DNA from: Caprella mutica
Lineage: Eukaryota > Arthropoda > Malacostraca > Amphipoda > Caprellidae
Direction of reading: 5' to 3'
DNA: 64,000 nucleotides
Assembly: GCA_947561585.1 (NCBI GenBank)
Contig: CANNZV010000948.1
Location: 207,706-271,705 of the forward strand
The translations under genes were made by a program, and so were the position numbers. Below the pieces are notes generated by a model. That model was not told the DNA's origin. It saw only the letters and a list, made by a program, of their open reading frames with translations, and made no database searches. This document shows, in pieces, positions 1-9,759 of this stretch (the stretch's first letter is position 1; every line of letters starts with the position of its first letter).

Positions 1-53
1 TGGTGAGCAGAGTACAGGAGTGGGGAGCAGAGTACAGGAGTGGGGAGCAGAGC
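1..53. repeat. 20-bp tandem repeat at window edge
   Basis: The window opens inside a direct repeat of the 20-bp unit GAGCAGAGTACAGGAGTGGG, present about 2.5 times. The array probably continues outside the window, so its true size is unknown. Confidence 0.75.
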
Positions 54-399
54 TTCGGAACAAGTATTCCCGTACCTTTTGTGAATTGAACTAAGATCAA
101 TTTACTACATAGTTTTATAATCAAACCATTGTACGTACCTTAAATCTGATTCTATTCTATCTAGACTAAAGCCAAACCCACTAATACTGTCCTGGTACGT
201 TAGGGTTTAAACACAGCGTCGATAGACTGGGTTTGTGAATTTTGTATTAGTGGAAAGATACACGAGAAGTTGTAACATTGAAATAAAATTTATAGAACAA
301 TATAAAATGCATATACAACGAGAACTAGTGGCGTATATAACATTAGACTTACAGTGGGTTTGGCTTTAGTCTAGATAGAATAGAATCAGATTTAAGGTA

Positions 400-633
400 G
401 GGTCGGGAGGGGCGAATCTTGCGCACTAAAAACTTTTGGGTTTAGCAACTTAGTTTTTGCAGATAGACTAATAATATTTGACATGAAGAACCGCAATAAG
501 GCCTTTTATACACCATCCAAAGGACAAAAAATTAGCATTTGTATAATCTGAGTTATTGACGAAAGTAGTGCGCAATTGAAATTGTCCTTGATGGGGCGAT
601 TCTTGCGCGCGAGAGGGGCGAATACCTGCGCAC
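400..633. promoter_or_regulatory. Left terminal and subterminal motif cluster
   Basis: Three copies of the motif GGGGCGAAT-n2/3-TGCGCAC lie here: within the terminal repeat (409-426), at 593-610 as a variant, and at 615-633. A partial inverse copy (GTGCGCAAT) lies at 568-576. Repeated subterminal motifs of this kind are usual transposase-binding sites. That role is inferred, not shown. Confidence 0.6.
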
Positions 634-957
634 CCATTAATTTCTTTCCATTGTGAAAAATAGCACTATTGAGTGTCTAGATACTTACTATAAAAATAAT
701 TCCAATGTGTTTAAAAGCCTAAACAATCATATGATTCAAATTCAAAACTTGAGACAAACTTTTTTCGACCTGTTTACGTAAAGTTTGTAGAATGTATGTG
801 TGACGTCATGAATGTTGCCTTCTATTCACGATTAATTTATGCTTGTAATATTAGTTTATCTGAAGTATGACACTATTATATTTACTTATTATGTAACTAT
901 AAATGTAATAAATAATTAGATGACGGGCACTCATAGAGCGTATACTTTTGCCACCGC

Positions 958-1440
958 TTATAAATGACCTCGACCTTTAACCTGTTCACTCTCAAAATAT
1001 AAACAAATGATTCCTGAATATTGAAGCATCGTCCCGCCCAATTTCAGACAATTTGGTTGAATTCTTTTGTGTTATAAATGACCTTGACCTTTATTTTTAC
1101 CTGATTGCTCCCAAAATCTATTAAATTGGTTCCTGCCTGGATAATTACCAACCGTCGACCAAATTTCAGTTACTTTGATTGAATACATTTTGCGCTATAA
1201 ATCAACTTGACCTTTAACCTGACCGCTTCCAAAAACTTACAAAACCGTTCCTAGATATTGACCAATCGTCCCATCAAATTTCAGACTAATTGATTGAAAA
1301 CTTTTTGAATTATTGGGTTATAAATGACCTTGAGCTTTGACCGGATAGCTCCCAAAATTTTACCAGATGGTTCCTGGAGAGTAGTCAATCGATTGTCTAA
1401 TAAAATTCAAAGTAATTTGATCGAAGACTTTTTGAGTTAT
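958..1440 (+). repeat. About 120-bp degenerate tandem repeat, four copies
   Basis: Four diverged units start near 958, 1072, 1196 and 1318. Each has TATAAATGACCTTGACCTTT, then CTCCCAAAAT, GGTTCCTG, CCAATCGTC and CAAATTTCAG in the same order. TGACCTTGACCT at 1079-1090 is a direct repeat of the nuclear-receptor half-site AGGTCA on the other strand. The same family lies in the opposite orientation at 50940-51240. The array sits inside the transposon at 400-3863. Confidence 0.75.
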
Positions 1441-2109
1441 GTGAGCAACAAGATGACAAACAAAACTATGTCGCCCAAAAGATAACCTTAAAGTAATAAT
1501 TCTTTTTAGATGTCAAATATAGCATATATAAGCAATTTAGCATACATATCTAAAACGTTATTCAAAATACTGTTACACTTAGATATTTTCACTTTATGTC
1601 TCTGAAATTTCGATAATAAGAATATAGAAGCAAATGGGTTTTTCTTTCATCTATTAGGTTACGTGGAATATTCACTTGCCATTGTAAGGTCGGGGAGATA
1701 TCCAGGCCAAGAGAGGGTCCATATGTACTGAATCCCCTAGACCTAAAGGTTAGTCGTTGAACTCTAGCTTCCAGTCTTTCAATTCTTTCAAGAAAGGTAA
1801 AAACGTATCAGAATTTGAGAGTATAATGATACTACAATGAAGGTAGTAAAATTTCATCCAGAGTTCTGTCCCTAGTCTTGTAATAGGTAGAACATTCCAC
1901 AACAATATTATGAGGTCATGTTTCTGGGCGAAGACCAGATCGTCGGCAAGTATTATTGTTTTACTGTTTTAGGACCAAAGGTATTACTGTTTTAGGACCA
2001 AATGTTCCCAGGATAGAAGACGAAGTTTCAATCGGGTTATTAACAATAGCTTTTCACATTCTCTTTCAAAGAGGAAGAGTTCTTTGGACTGTCTACAAGA
2101 AGGTAGGTT

Positions 2110-2960
2110 GACCCACCTAATTCCTTTGGTGTTTTTCAAAGACCAACGGTTCAGGTTCTGCGCCAGAAGATCTCTGCTACGTCCTTTTCTATGAAATCAT
2201 CAGTTTCGTTGTCAATAGTACCAACGTGAGCCTTAATAGTTATTCACAGAAGTGGATTATTGTGGTTATTCACAGGTGCCCCAGTGACCACAGAACATCC
2301 ACACTATGATTTACCCGTGTGGCTCCTCGTCCTCAAACAAGGAACGGCCTTTTAGGCCACTATGCTGTTTCAATAGATTTCATTCAGAAATCTATTGGGT
2401 TGAAATATGGCGTTGAAGACGCCAAATTTCTTTGCGACAGAATCTTGGCAATTGACGTGATCACCACTCATGTGTCTTGTTTAAGTAGTAAAAATGTTCA
2501 CCATCTTGTTGGAAGATAAATGATTAATTTTTGAAGTGTTTTTTTTTCATCAATCTAATAGCTGGAACCACAATACTGTTAAAAAAGGATTGATCTTAGG
2601 CCGTTCTCCACGAAAATCAGAGGAGACTCCCAAGTTTTCAAGATTTGGGAAATCTTGGATATCTTCTGATCATGAATATTGAATTGGGTTGGCTTCAATA
2701 ATGAAGAGTTTCTCGTTAAAAAAATCTATTTCATACCTTGTCGTGTCCGCTTCAAGCTCTCTGAAAAGGACCTTTGTTCTCTCAAGTCTCTTTTGCTTTT
2801 AAGAAGTGTGAGGACTTAGTGTTCTCTCATTTTGTAGGAAGACAACTGAAGATCTTTCGTGATGATTGTTCTAATTGAAGTCTGTATCACATTCATGTAT
2901 TTAGCTATATTTTGATTTTTTCAAGTATTTCTTCGAGTCTTCAACATTGCACAAACATTC
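2110..2960 (-). pseudogene. Decayed Tc1/mariner-type transposase
   Basis: Reading the minus strand in shifting frames gives family-like blocks in the correct order. SIRTIITKDLQLSSYKM (2829-2877) matches the end of the DNA-binding half. IFLTRNSSLLKP (about 2691-2727) lies where the first catalytic Asp motif (F-D-E-K) is expected, and the Asp is gone. WESPLIFRGERPKIN (about 2588-2632) is the usual TPLIF-KIN block. IFQQDG (about 2501-2517) is the second catalytic Asp motif. After that the frame breaks, and DDFIEKDVAEIFWRR (about 2170-2230) may be the C-terminal helix. Several stops and frameshifts make it non-functional. It lies inside the TA-flanked element, as expected for its own transposase. 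The 66-codon plus-strand frame over 2319-2519 is its antisense shadow. Confidence 0.6.
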
Positions 2961-3428
2961 TTAGCCATTTTCTTTATTCGAACAAATACTCACACTTCTA
3001 CACTGCTAGGACAGTCCTCAGAAGTGACAAGGTCAACGAAGCTACTATTCACAACATGGTGCAATGTCGATTTGCAACTTTTTAAAATGATATCAGAATT
3101 AGGTTTCCCTGTACGATGGTTTAACCTTGTCATTTTAGACCTGATATTTTCGATTTTATTAAAAAGAACCGAATAATAAGATTATATAACTATACTTAAT
3201 AAAAAAGCAAATGATAAACATGTATAGTGATGTTTAACTATAAATTTCACAGAAAAGACTTGTTAATGACTTTAAATTCACCCTGATTTACAATTTCATA
3301 TTTCGACCTATTATCTGAAATATGTGTGTAATGTGTATGTTTTTAGTTGAAAGTGAAGTAATACAGATATATAGAGAGTAATATTAGGCATTAAAAACTG
3401 TTTCATGACCTAAAAATAAATATCTATA

Positions 3429-3863
3429 GTGCGCAATATTCGCCCCGCCATGCAAAATATGGTGGGGCGAATAGTTGCGCACGGAAAAACTCCGCTAAAT
3501 AAAAAATTAGAAAGTCAAGAACCTTGTAATTTTAACTGAGGCAACTAAAGTCAATGATCATCATGCACTTAAAACTGCAGGTCATTATCTGGGATAGAAA
3601 TTTTTTTATGACAAATTTATTTTTTAGAGTAATTCGGTAAAATGAATTTTCGACTAGGTATTTTTCATATGGTCTTAAATGTGATTTATTTCAACTATGA
3701 ATAAATACCTGTAAGCTGTTTTAATTTTATACAGAGTTACTACATATTTGAGCCGGTCTATAAATATTTTTGTTATTGGGCTAGCACATTCATAGCCCTT
3801 TAAACATGTGGTGCGCAAGATTCGCCCCGTGTGCTGCTGCGCGAGATTCGCCCCTCCCGACCC
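3429..3863. promoter_or_regulatory. Right terminal and subterminal motif cluster
   Basis: Four copies of the same GGGGCGAAT...TGCGCAC motif lie here: inverse at 3429-3446, direct at 3464-3482, inverse at 3811-3828, and within the terminal repeat at 3838-3854. The first two are head-to-head, separated by 17 bases, and form a palindrome. Together with the left cluster the element has seven full copies. Confidence 0.6.
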
Positions 3864-3931
3864 TACGTACAATGGTTTGATTATAGAACTATGTAGTAAA
3901 TTGATCTTAGTTCTGGAATATAAGGAGATTT

Positions 3932-4233
3932 ATAACAAGGGATAGCACATAACAAGGGATATCACATAACAAGGGATAGTACATAACAAGGGATAGTACA
4001 TAACAAGGGATAGTACATAACAAGGGATAGCACATAACAAGGGATAGCACATAACAAGGGATAGCACATAACAAGGGATAGCACATAGCAAAATGTAGCA
4101 CATAGCAAAAGGTAGCACATAGCCAAAGATAGCACATAGCCAAAGATAGCACATAGCCAAAGATAGCACATAGCCAAAGATAGCACATAGCCAAAGATAG
4201 CACATAGCCAAAGATAGCACATAACCAAAGATA
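3932..4233. repeat. 17-bp minisatellite, about 18 copies
   Basis: There are about nine copies of AACAAGGGATAGCACAT followed by two transitional copies and about seven copies of AGCCAAAGATAGCACAT. The unit has no stop codon on the minus strand in any frame and 17 is not a multiple of three, so all three minus frames stay open. The long reading frames there are artefacts. Confidence 0.9.
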
Positions 4234-4439
4234 CAAATATCTAAAATCACTTCTCGCACTAACGGAATCTCAGTGTCCTACTCTACCAGTTTCGATCAAA
4301 GGAATGAACTCTGTGCGTTCAGACAACAAAGATGTTGCCGTTTTCCACACCCAAGAGTTCTCAAGAATTAAGTGCCAAAAACGGTGCCAATGGTTTTGGA
4401 CGGAAGATATTAAAATAAATGAACTACACTAATTGCTGT

Positions 4440-4665
4440 ACCAGCACAATATGTTTTTTTTATAAATGCATATGCTTTTTCAAATGCAAATTCTTTTTCC
4501 TAAACGCTAATTTTTTTTTCCTAGAATGCATACGTTTCTTCTTATAATACATATGATTTTTCCGAAATGCATATGCCTTATTCCTGAATGTTCATCCTAA
4601 ATGCATGTACTTTTATCAAAAAGCATATAATATGTTGCATATGCTGTATTTTTCAAAGTGCATAA
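4440..4665. repeat. Degenerate ATGCATATGC/poly-T repeat
   Basis: Variants of AATGCATATGCTTTTTC recur every 20-30 bases, for example near 4465, 4525, 4567 and 4600. It reads as an old, diverged minisatellite. I see no gene in it. Confidence 0.5.
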
Positions 4666-6240
4666 TGTCAAAAGCCTACTTATGAATATCAATTTAATGT
4701 AACTATAAATATAAATTTTATTTCATTGTAAATATCAATTTAACGTCTGCTTCGGAACCACAGGCAATATCAAAGTGATGTCAAAAAATTGAATACAAGA
4801 AACTGGAATTTTGCAGTCAGAAAATAAAGTGGCTCCATGAACAGTGACTTATCACCGTCAGTGAGAATGTTCATGGAATTGTACTCCGTGAATGCAGTCA
4901 CCCCAAAAAAGTGACGAAACGATACACAAGCACTGGTAACTGCACTCACGGACAGAAGAGGAAAACTAAGAAGAGGTGATAGTAATTGAAGCCTACGAGT
5001 CTATCTGGCACAAAAGTCTAATACCACTTACCTAGTTGAAGAGTATAACCCTAGCGTTAATGTCTGAAACTGCAAGTATCGTTAGAAACTAGAAAAACTT
5101 GGTAGAAAAAAAAATCATAATCCTTATTATACAACAGTTCGGGACCCAAGGTATGCTCTTCCATTCACCAAAATAGCTTTAATTTCGAGCCTTAGGACAC
5201 ATTCGAAATTTACGTATCCAGATATTATATGAAGCTATATTTATTCCTAATTCCGTTTTTAATTCAGACAATATAAGGTGATTCTCGAGTTATCGACCAG
5301 TTCAACATCATCGACCATATTATAAATGGTACAATGTCATGAATGCAAATTTGATTAACAAGAGTAAAAATGGTTAACATATTTAATTAATTAAAAGAAC
5401 ATGTGGAAATAATAGATTTTAATAAACGAGTCCGGTTTGAGAAAATCATGGTTTTGAACAAGTCCGGTAGTATTTTTTTACATCTCTAACTAAAATCTTG
5501 AGAGTTATTCTAATGTGTTACCAAAATATACTAAACATTTTAGTGAGATGTAGATATAAACCGGAGGTCCAGATATTGTTAGTCCTGCAGGTTAGGTGAT
5601 TTGATTAGGTACGGGTCCTGTAGGTTAGGTAATCTAATCAGACAATTTACTCTGAATTAAGAAAAAGTCCGATTAGTTGGAAAATCAGGGTCCATATAAC
5701 CTAATTTTTTCCACACTTTTTGTAAAGATTATTCCCTTGGTGGAACTTTCGGAGGGAGGGGGGGAGGGGATATTTTAATAATTATATTTTATCATCCACG
5801 ATATATGGGTTTAACATATAACTTATTTATGATAAATTTCGAAACGTATATATAATTTACTTATTAATTAGCTATTTTCTTACCAAAATACTATAGTGTA
5901 GAGAGAGTTTTCATCCGAGAGCAATAGTTTTAGAGTGGTAACTTGTAGTCAGTCAATGCTTACTTGAAATCTATAAATCCTCTTACTTGTCTTCCAAACA
6001 ATAAGCAGTCTGTTCTAGAAATAAATTTATTGAAAAAGACATGTATTTGTTTGAAGGAATGAGTCTTGCAAAGGATTCCTTTTTGATCAATGAACTTAAT
6101 GCTATGAGTAACAAAGGAACGTAAATTGTTATTTCTTACAAAACACGAACAAATGAACTAAAAAATGAAAATGTATGATGCAATTATTTCAATCCATAAT
6201 CGTTAAGTGTTTGAGATACTATATAATAAATTTAATGTTG
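4666..6240. other. No recognisable gene
   Basis: The stretch is AT-rich and non-coding. A patch at about 4740-5050 is less AT-rich, with partly open plus frames, and may be an unrecognised decayed element. A short duplication of GGTTAGGTGATTTGATTAGG type lies at 5580-5640. Confidence 0.5.
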
Positions 6241-6354
6241 GAAATTGATGATCTCATCAAACATTGAATTTAGATCAAATCAATCAGCTTTACAATTTTG
6301 GATATTTTTAATTTGTTTGTTTTATGGTGGTATGATTTTTTTCATATTTCAGTG

Positions 6355-6514
6355 CCTGAAATGGTTCGATAATTCAATGATAAGACTCATAATACACCTC
6401 TTGGCAAGAATCCAGATATACATGAACGACGAGACAAAATTTGTCTCTTTATACATTGTTCTTCAAGATAATGAAAATGAATGGCCCTTTACTTTAAATT
6501 GTTTGGCCAATTAA
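6355..6514 (+). pseudogene. Possible TRAF/MATH-domain exon fragment
   Basis: A 53-codon frame follows a splice-acceptor-like tract ending TTTCAG at 6350. It contains ARIQIYMNDETKFVSLYIVL and then NEWPF. This order resembles the end of a TRAF-type MATH domain (ARVYLNGDG, THLSLFFV, WPF) seen in adaptor and ubiquitin-ligase proteins. The frame stops soon after. It could be a relic exon of a host gene, a captured fragment, or a chance match. No neighbouring exon was found. Confidence 0.2.
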
Positions 6515-6569
6515 TTTCTGAAGATAATTAAAATTTACCTCAAGGACAAACTAAAAATGAGTTTCCATT

Positions 6570-6895
6570 TTTTTCACCACCCTGTATAGCTCCGGCACAC
6601 AGTTACGAATAACAGTAAGGAATGATCTCTCCTAGACAATTGAAAGCGTTTTTCATATCCACCTTGAGAAACACCCTCCTATGGTTACAGTCATTCAAGT
6701 ACCGTTTGCAGAATATGCGGCAGCTTCACAGCCACCTTTCGTTGAGAACCAAAGTTGAACCGGTCTTAATTCGCTACCCAGTGAGTGTGCCTTGGCAGCC
6801 AACCTTGTCAGCCAACCTACGCAGGATATTACCAACTGCTATGGGTCTGATGCCACCATCCTTTTCGGTTAAAGTGCATAATGTGGCTCCATAAA
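6570..6895 (-). pseudogene. Non-LTR retrotransposon reverse transcriptase fragment
   Basis: The minus strand from about 6895 downward reads EKDGGIRPIAVGNILRRLAD (about 6800-6860), the usual start of the RT domain in many invertebrate LINE-like elements. A frame change follows, then FSTKGGCEAAA (about 6700-6735). A second change leads to VFLKVDMKNAFNCLGE (about 6625-6675), the motif containing the first catalytic Asp. There is a stop between the first two blocks and two frameshifts, so it is a dead fragment without the YxDD part. The 90-codon plus frame over it is an antisense shadow. Clade cannot be assigned. The adjacent 6573-6591 reads like a mariner terminal repeat (CAGGGTGGTGAAAA, inverse, beside TA). 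Confidence 0.65.
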
Positions 6896-7125
6896 AAGTT
6901 GAGAAAGCAAATCTGGAACTTCTACTCTCAATATCGCATTCACAAAAACTGTCAGAGCATTAAATTATGTAGCTAAAAAATATGTAGCTTAACCGAAAGT
7001 TACCAAATAAAACATTAGTACAATTTAACTTTGAATTTATATTTCATTATCAAATTATTGAAGAGTTCATGTAAGATTTTCTAAATTGCGAAACTACTAT
7101 TTTTTTTTCATTCTGAAATACTTAC

Positions 7126-7252
7126 TAAATGAATAAAGCGTTCAACTTCCATAAGTTTATATTACGAAACTGCTTGTATAATATACAAGCAGTATATACA
7201 ACATACAAAGTTTATTCAAAATAGGTACCAAATGAATAAAGCGTTCAACAAT
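7126..7252. repeat. Direct repeat flanking a short hairpin
   Basis: AAATGAATAAAGCGTTCAAC occurs twice, at about 7127 and 7231. Between them ACTGCTTGTAT and ATACAAGCAGT form a perfect 11-bp stem. It may be a small mobile hairpin with long flanking duplications, but it is too short to decide. Confidence 0.4.
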
Positions 7253-7317
7253 GTCTTTGGTTTATAATTATATGAAATGATAATCTATTGGAATGACTAC
7301 TAGTAAATTTTTTAATT

Positions 7318-9057
7318 CACTGAAAAAATACACGAGTCAAATTGACTCAAAATATGAGTTTTCAGTTTGTTCAAAAACTGCGGTTCAAAAAGGAGAGTCA
7401 ATTTGACAAATATTAATATTTTACTCAAAAACAAGAGTCACATTGACTCCTAATTCAGAGTCAATTTGACTCATCCTATTATTTTACTCAAAAACAAGAG
7501 TCATATTGACTCCTAATTCAGAGTCAGATTGACTCATACTAATTATTTTACTCGAAAACAAGAGTCATATTGAATCCTAATCCAGTGTCAAATTGACTCT
7601 GTAAAAAGTATTAACTCAATTAAATGAGTCACATTGACTCCAAATTCAGAGTCAGGTTGACTCGAATAGAGAATTCTTTAATTATCAAATCACAAAGAAA
7701 TAAACTTGGGAATAGAAAATTTTATTTAGTCAAAATATGTAGAGTACAGAACAAATGTGTTGACATGAACATAAGAGAGTCACTTAAAGTCAAATGTTTA
7801 CACGTGGATGGTAAAATAACATGGAATATATCTAATAGTACTATTTAAATCATTTCAAACAAAACACTATTAAATATACAAGTTATAGCTATCCGTATTC
7901 AATAATTTGTAAAATTTCAGTAAATAACAGAAATTCAAATTATATCGTTTTCTAATATGTGAATCCTTGCAAGCAAAGCACTAAGGAATATAAAAAATAG
8001 TTATCGTCAAACTTCAGAGTAGGTTGGTGAATTAGGGGCCTGAAGAAATGAGATTAACAGTTATAATGAATCATTTAAGTACCTAAAGTCATATGAATGA
8101 AGTGTCACAGCAACAATTAAAATAAAGTTCAAGTTAATTAAAACATTTAGATTGTTTATTGATTGGAATTATTTAAATATTAATAAATTCATTCAAACAA
8201 TCAAACTTATTAACTTCTAATTTTCTTGTTAAATGTGTTGCCTTGATGATGTCACATATACTGTTGTCAATCTGAGTTACCGCCTTAGTTTTACTGCCTG
8301 TTCATGATCGTTGAAGAATTCGTAACACTTCGTTCACCCTGCAGTATAAATTGCCTTTGTGGTGTATTTACCTATCTTTGTGAATGAATAAAGGTTGAAA
8401 ACAAATAATTTTAATTTAAGATATAGTATCGCTGTAAAATTCCAATATTGATATCAATTAATTTTTAAAACTGAACAAATTTAAATTATTTCATCCATTT
8501 TTCATTTCAATTCGGTCAAATATCTTTCACTCAAATTGGAATGTCCATTGAACTAAACACTTAGGTGAAAATAATACAAAAACCTAATTAAATATACCTC
8601 AATCAAAATAGTTCATAATTTGCAAATATACTTGGCATTCATTATTACAAAAATAATAGATGTAGCAATAGATATATAAAAAGAGTGTGTGGTAACTTAA
8701 TCTGCAGGTACCATGTGCTATTTAAATACTTATTTCTATTTCAAGACCTTTTAAAAAGTCGGTTGAATTGGTTATCTCTATAGAAACATACATTTATTTG
8801 GTATAACAATAACAAAACCTTTGAACTAAATACTATATATTATGTATATATAGGTAAACATATTACACAATAATTATGGATCATTACTCATAGCTGAGTC
8901 AATCTAGTAATTTGACTCACAATGAGTCAATATGACTCTCAGTTGGATCATATGACTCAAAGGTAGAGTCAATCAAGAAAAAAATACTCCACTATTGAAG
9001 TTCTCCTATCCTTGACTCAAAAAATGAGTCAGGCTGACTCGCAATTTTCTTTCAGTG
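7318..9057. mobile_element. Inverted-repeat element rich in GAGTCA-TGACTC palindromes
   Basis: The left end reads CACTGAAAAAATACACGAGT and the right end is an imperfect inverse (GAGTC...CTTTCAGTG). Both go straight into palindromes of the form GAGTCA-n3-TGACTC. The left side (7333-7665) has about five diverged repeats of a roughly 64-bp unit, each with such palindromes. The right side (8890-9040) has another cluster. The middle is AT-rich and non-coding, and the 74-codon frame at 7624-7848 shows no family features. No target duplication is clear. I read it as a non-autonomous DNA element of unknown superfamily. Confidence 0.5.
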
Positions 9058-9334
9058 TACTTCATAAATATCTCCTCGAATTACTTTTAAATAAGAAACT
9101 GCATGTATGTTTGAAGTATCTTTCAACGAAACAAAAGAAATATTCCTATTTCGAAGCAGTTTCCTAATCAAAAGTATTTCATACAACCTAAATTGAAAGA
9201 TAAATGATCTTCAAAGTAATTTGATAAACTAAATTTGAATTACCTTTTTTATTGATTTAATGTATCATTTAGTAAGTTTTCAGTAAAACTATCAATTTTA
9301 ATGCATATTAACAAATTAGTATAAAAATCACTTG

Positions 9335-9403
9335 GAGTTTTTCACAAAGTGAGTTTTTTCTATGGGACTTTTCTAACTAGGAGTTTTCCGCACTTGAAGT
9401 TTT
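9335..9403. repeat. GGAGTTTTCC minisatellite, left part
   Basis: About four diverged units of the type CACTTGGAGTTTTTC run up to the copia insertion at 9404. The array resumes at 27667, so the copia landed inside it. Bases 9399-9403 (gtttt) are the left copy of its target duplication. Confidence 0.7.
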
Positions 9404-9742
9404 TGTTAGAATTAGGTTAAATTACAGTGGGTTAACAACGTTAAGACATAGAGTTTATTTGAAGAGTAATATGTTATACAATTAGAAGTCTATTTAGAGA
9501 GATGAGGGAATCACATCTCTCTCTGAGTAATGTAAAAGACAGACTGCCTTAAGGATCTACATGCGGTGTTATTTAACACGCGCCGGAAATGTAATGGACT
9601 TTAGACCTTAAGTCCGTTTCTCATAATAGTAATACATTGTTATTTAAACAATAGGTAATTTAATATAGCTGAGCTAGTCTAACAGGAAGTTAACATTAAA
9701 CATATAACGAGTGTGTGATACATTTAAACTAAAATTTCAACA
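9404..9742 (-). repeat. Copia 3' LTR
   Basis: It is 339 bp and starts TGTTAGAATTAG on the plus strand, ending in TTCAACA. It matches the other LTR except for about four bases (its position 4; T/C in the TTATTYAACACG stretch; T/A near 9625; G/A near 9717). Confidence 0.9.
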
Positions 9743-9753
9743 CTCCTCCTCAC
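9743..9753 (-). other. Copia polypurine tract
   Basis: On the minus strand GTGAGGAGGAG immediately precedes the 3' LTR. This is the expected position and composition for the plus-strand DNA primer. Confidence 0.8.
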
Positions 9754-9759
9754 ACGATA

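Larger units (their letters stand above)
400..3863 (-). mobile_element. Tc1/mariner-type DNA transposon, 3464 bp, TA target duplication
   Basis: The element begins GGGTCGGGAGGGGCGAATCT and ends with its inverse, ending in CTCCCGACCC. TA stands on both sides (398-399 and 3864-3865). The outer inverted repeat confirms the join exactly, because removal restores an uninterrupted arm. Inside are subterminal motif clusters at both ends, a 120-bp tandem repeat (958-1440) and a decayed minus-strand transposase (about 2110-2960). TA duplication and the transposase remnant both point to the Tc1/mariner superfamily. It is longer than typical members (1.3-2.4 kb). No intact reading frame remains, so it is dead or dependent on another copy. 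A short non-coding relative lies at 47020-48272. Confidence 0.85.
88..3913. repeat. 93-bp inverted repeat split by a transposon
   Basis: Bases 88-180 are the reverse complement of 355-397 followed by 3866-3913, with about one mismatch seen. The spacer between the arms is 181-354 (174 bp). The right arm is contiguous only when the element at 400-3863 and one TA copy are removed, so the palindrome predates the insertion. It may be an older hairpin MITE, but I see no clear terminal duplication for it. Confidence 0.85.

Noticed and set aside
2319..2519. 66-codon plus-strand gene inside the first element
   Set aside because: It is antisense to the FQQDG region of the decayed transposase and has no family features.
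3907..4259. Three overlapping minus-strand frames of 88-109 codons with FGYVLSLAMCYLWLC-like repeats
   Set aside because: They are the three readings of a 17-bp tandem repeat whose unit lacks stops; no frame is favoured.
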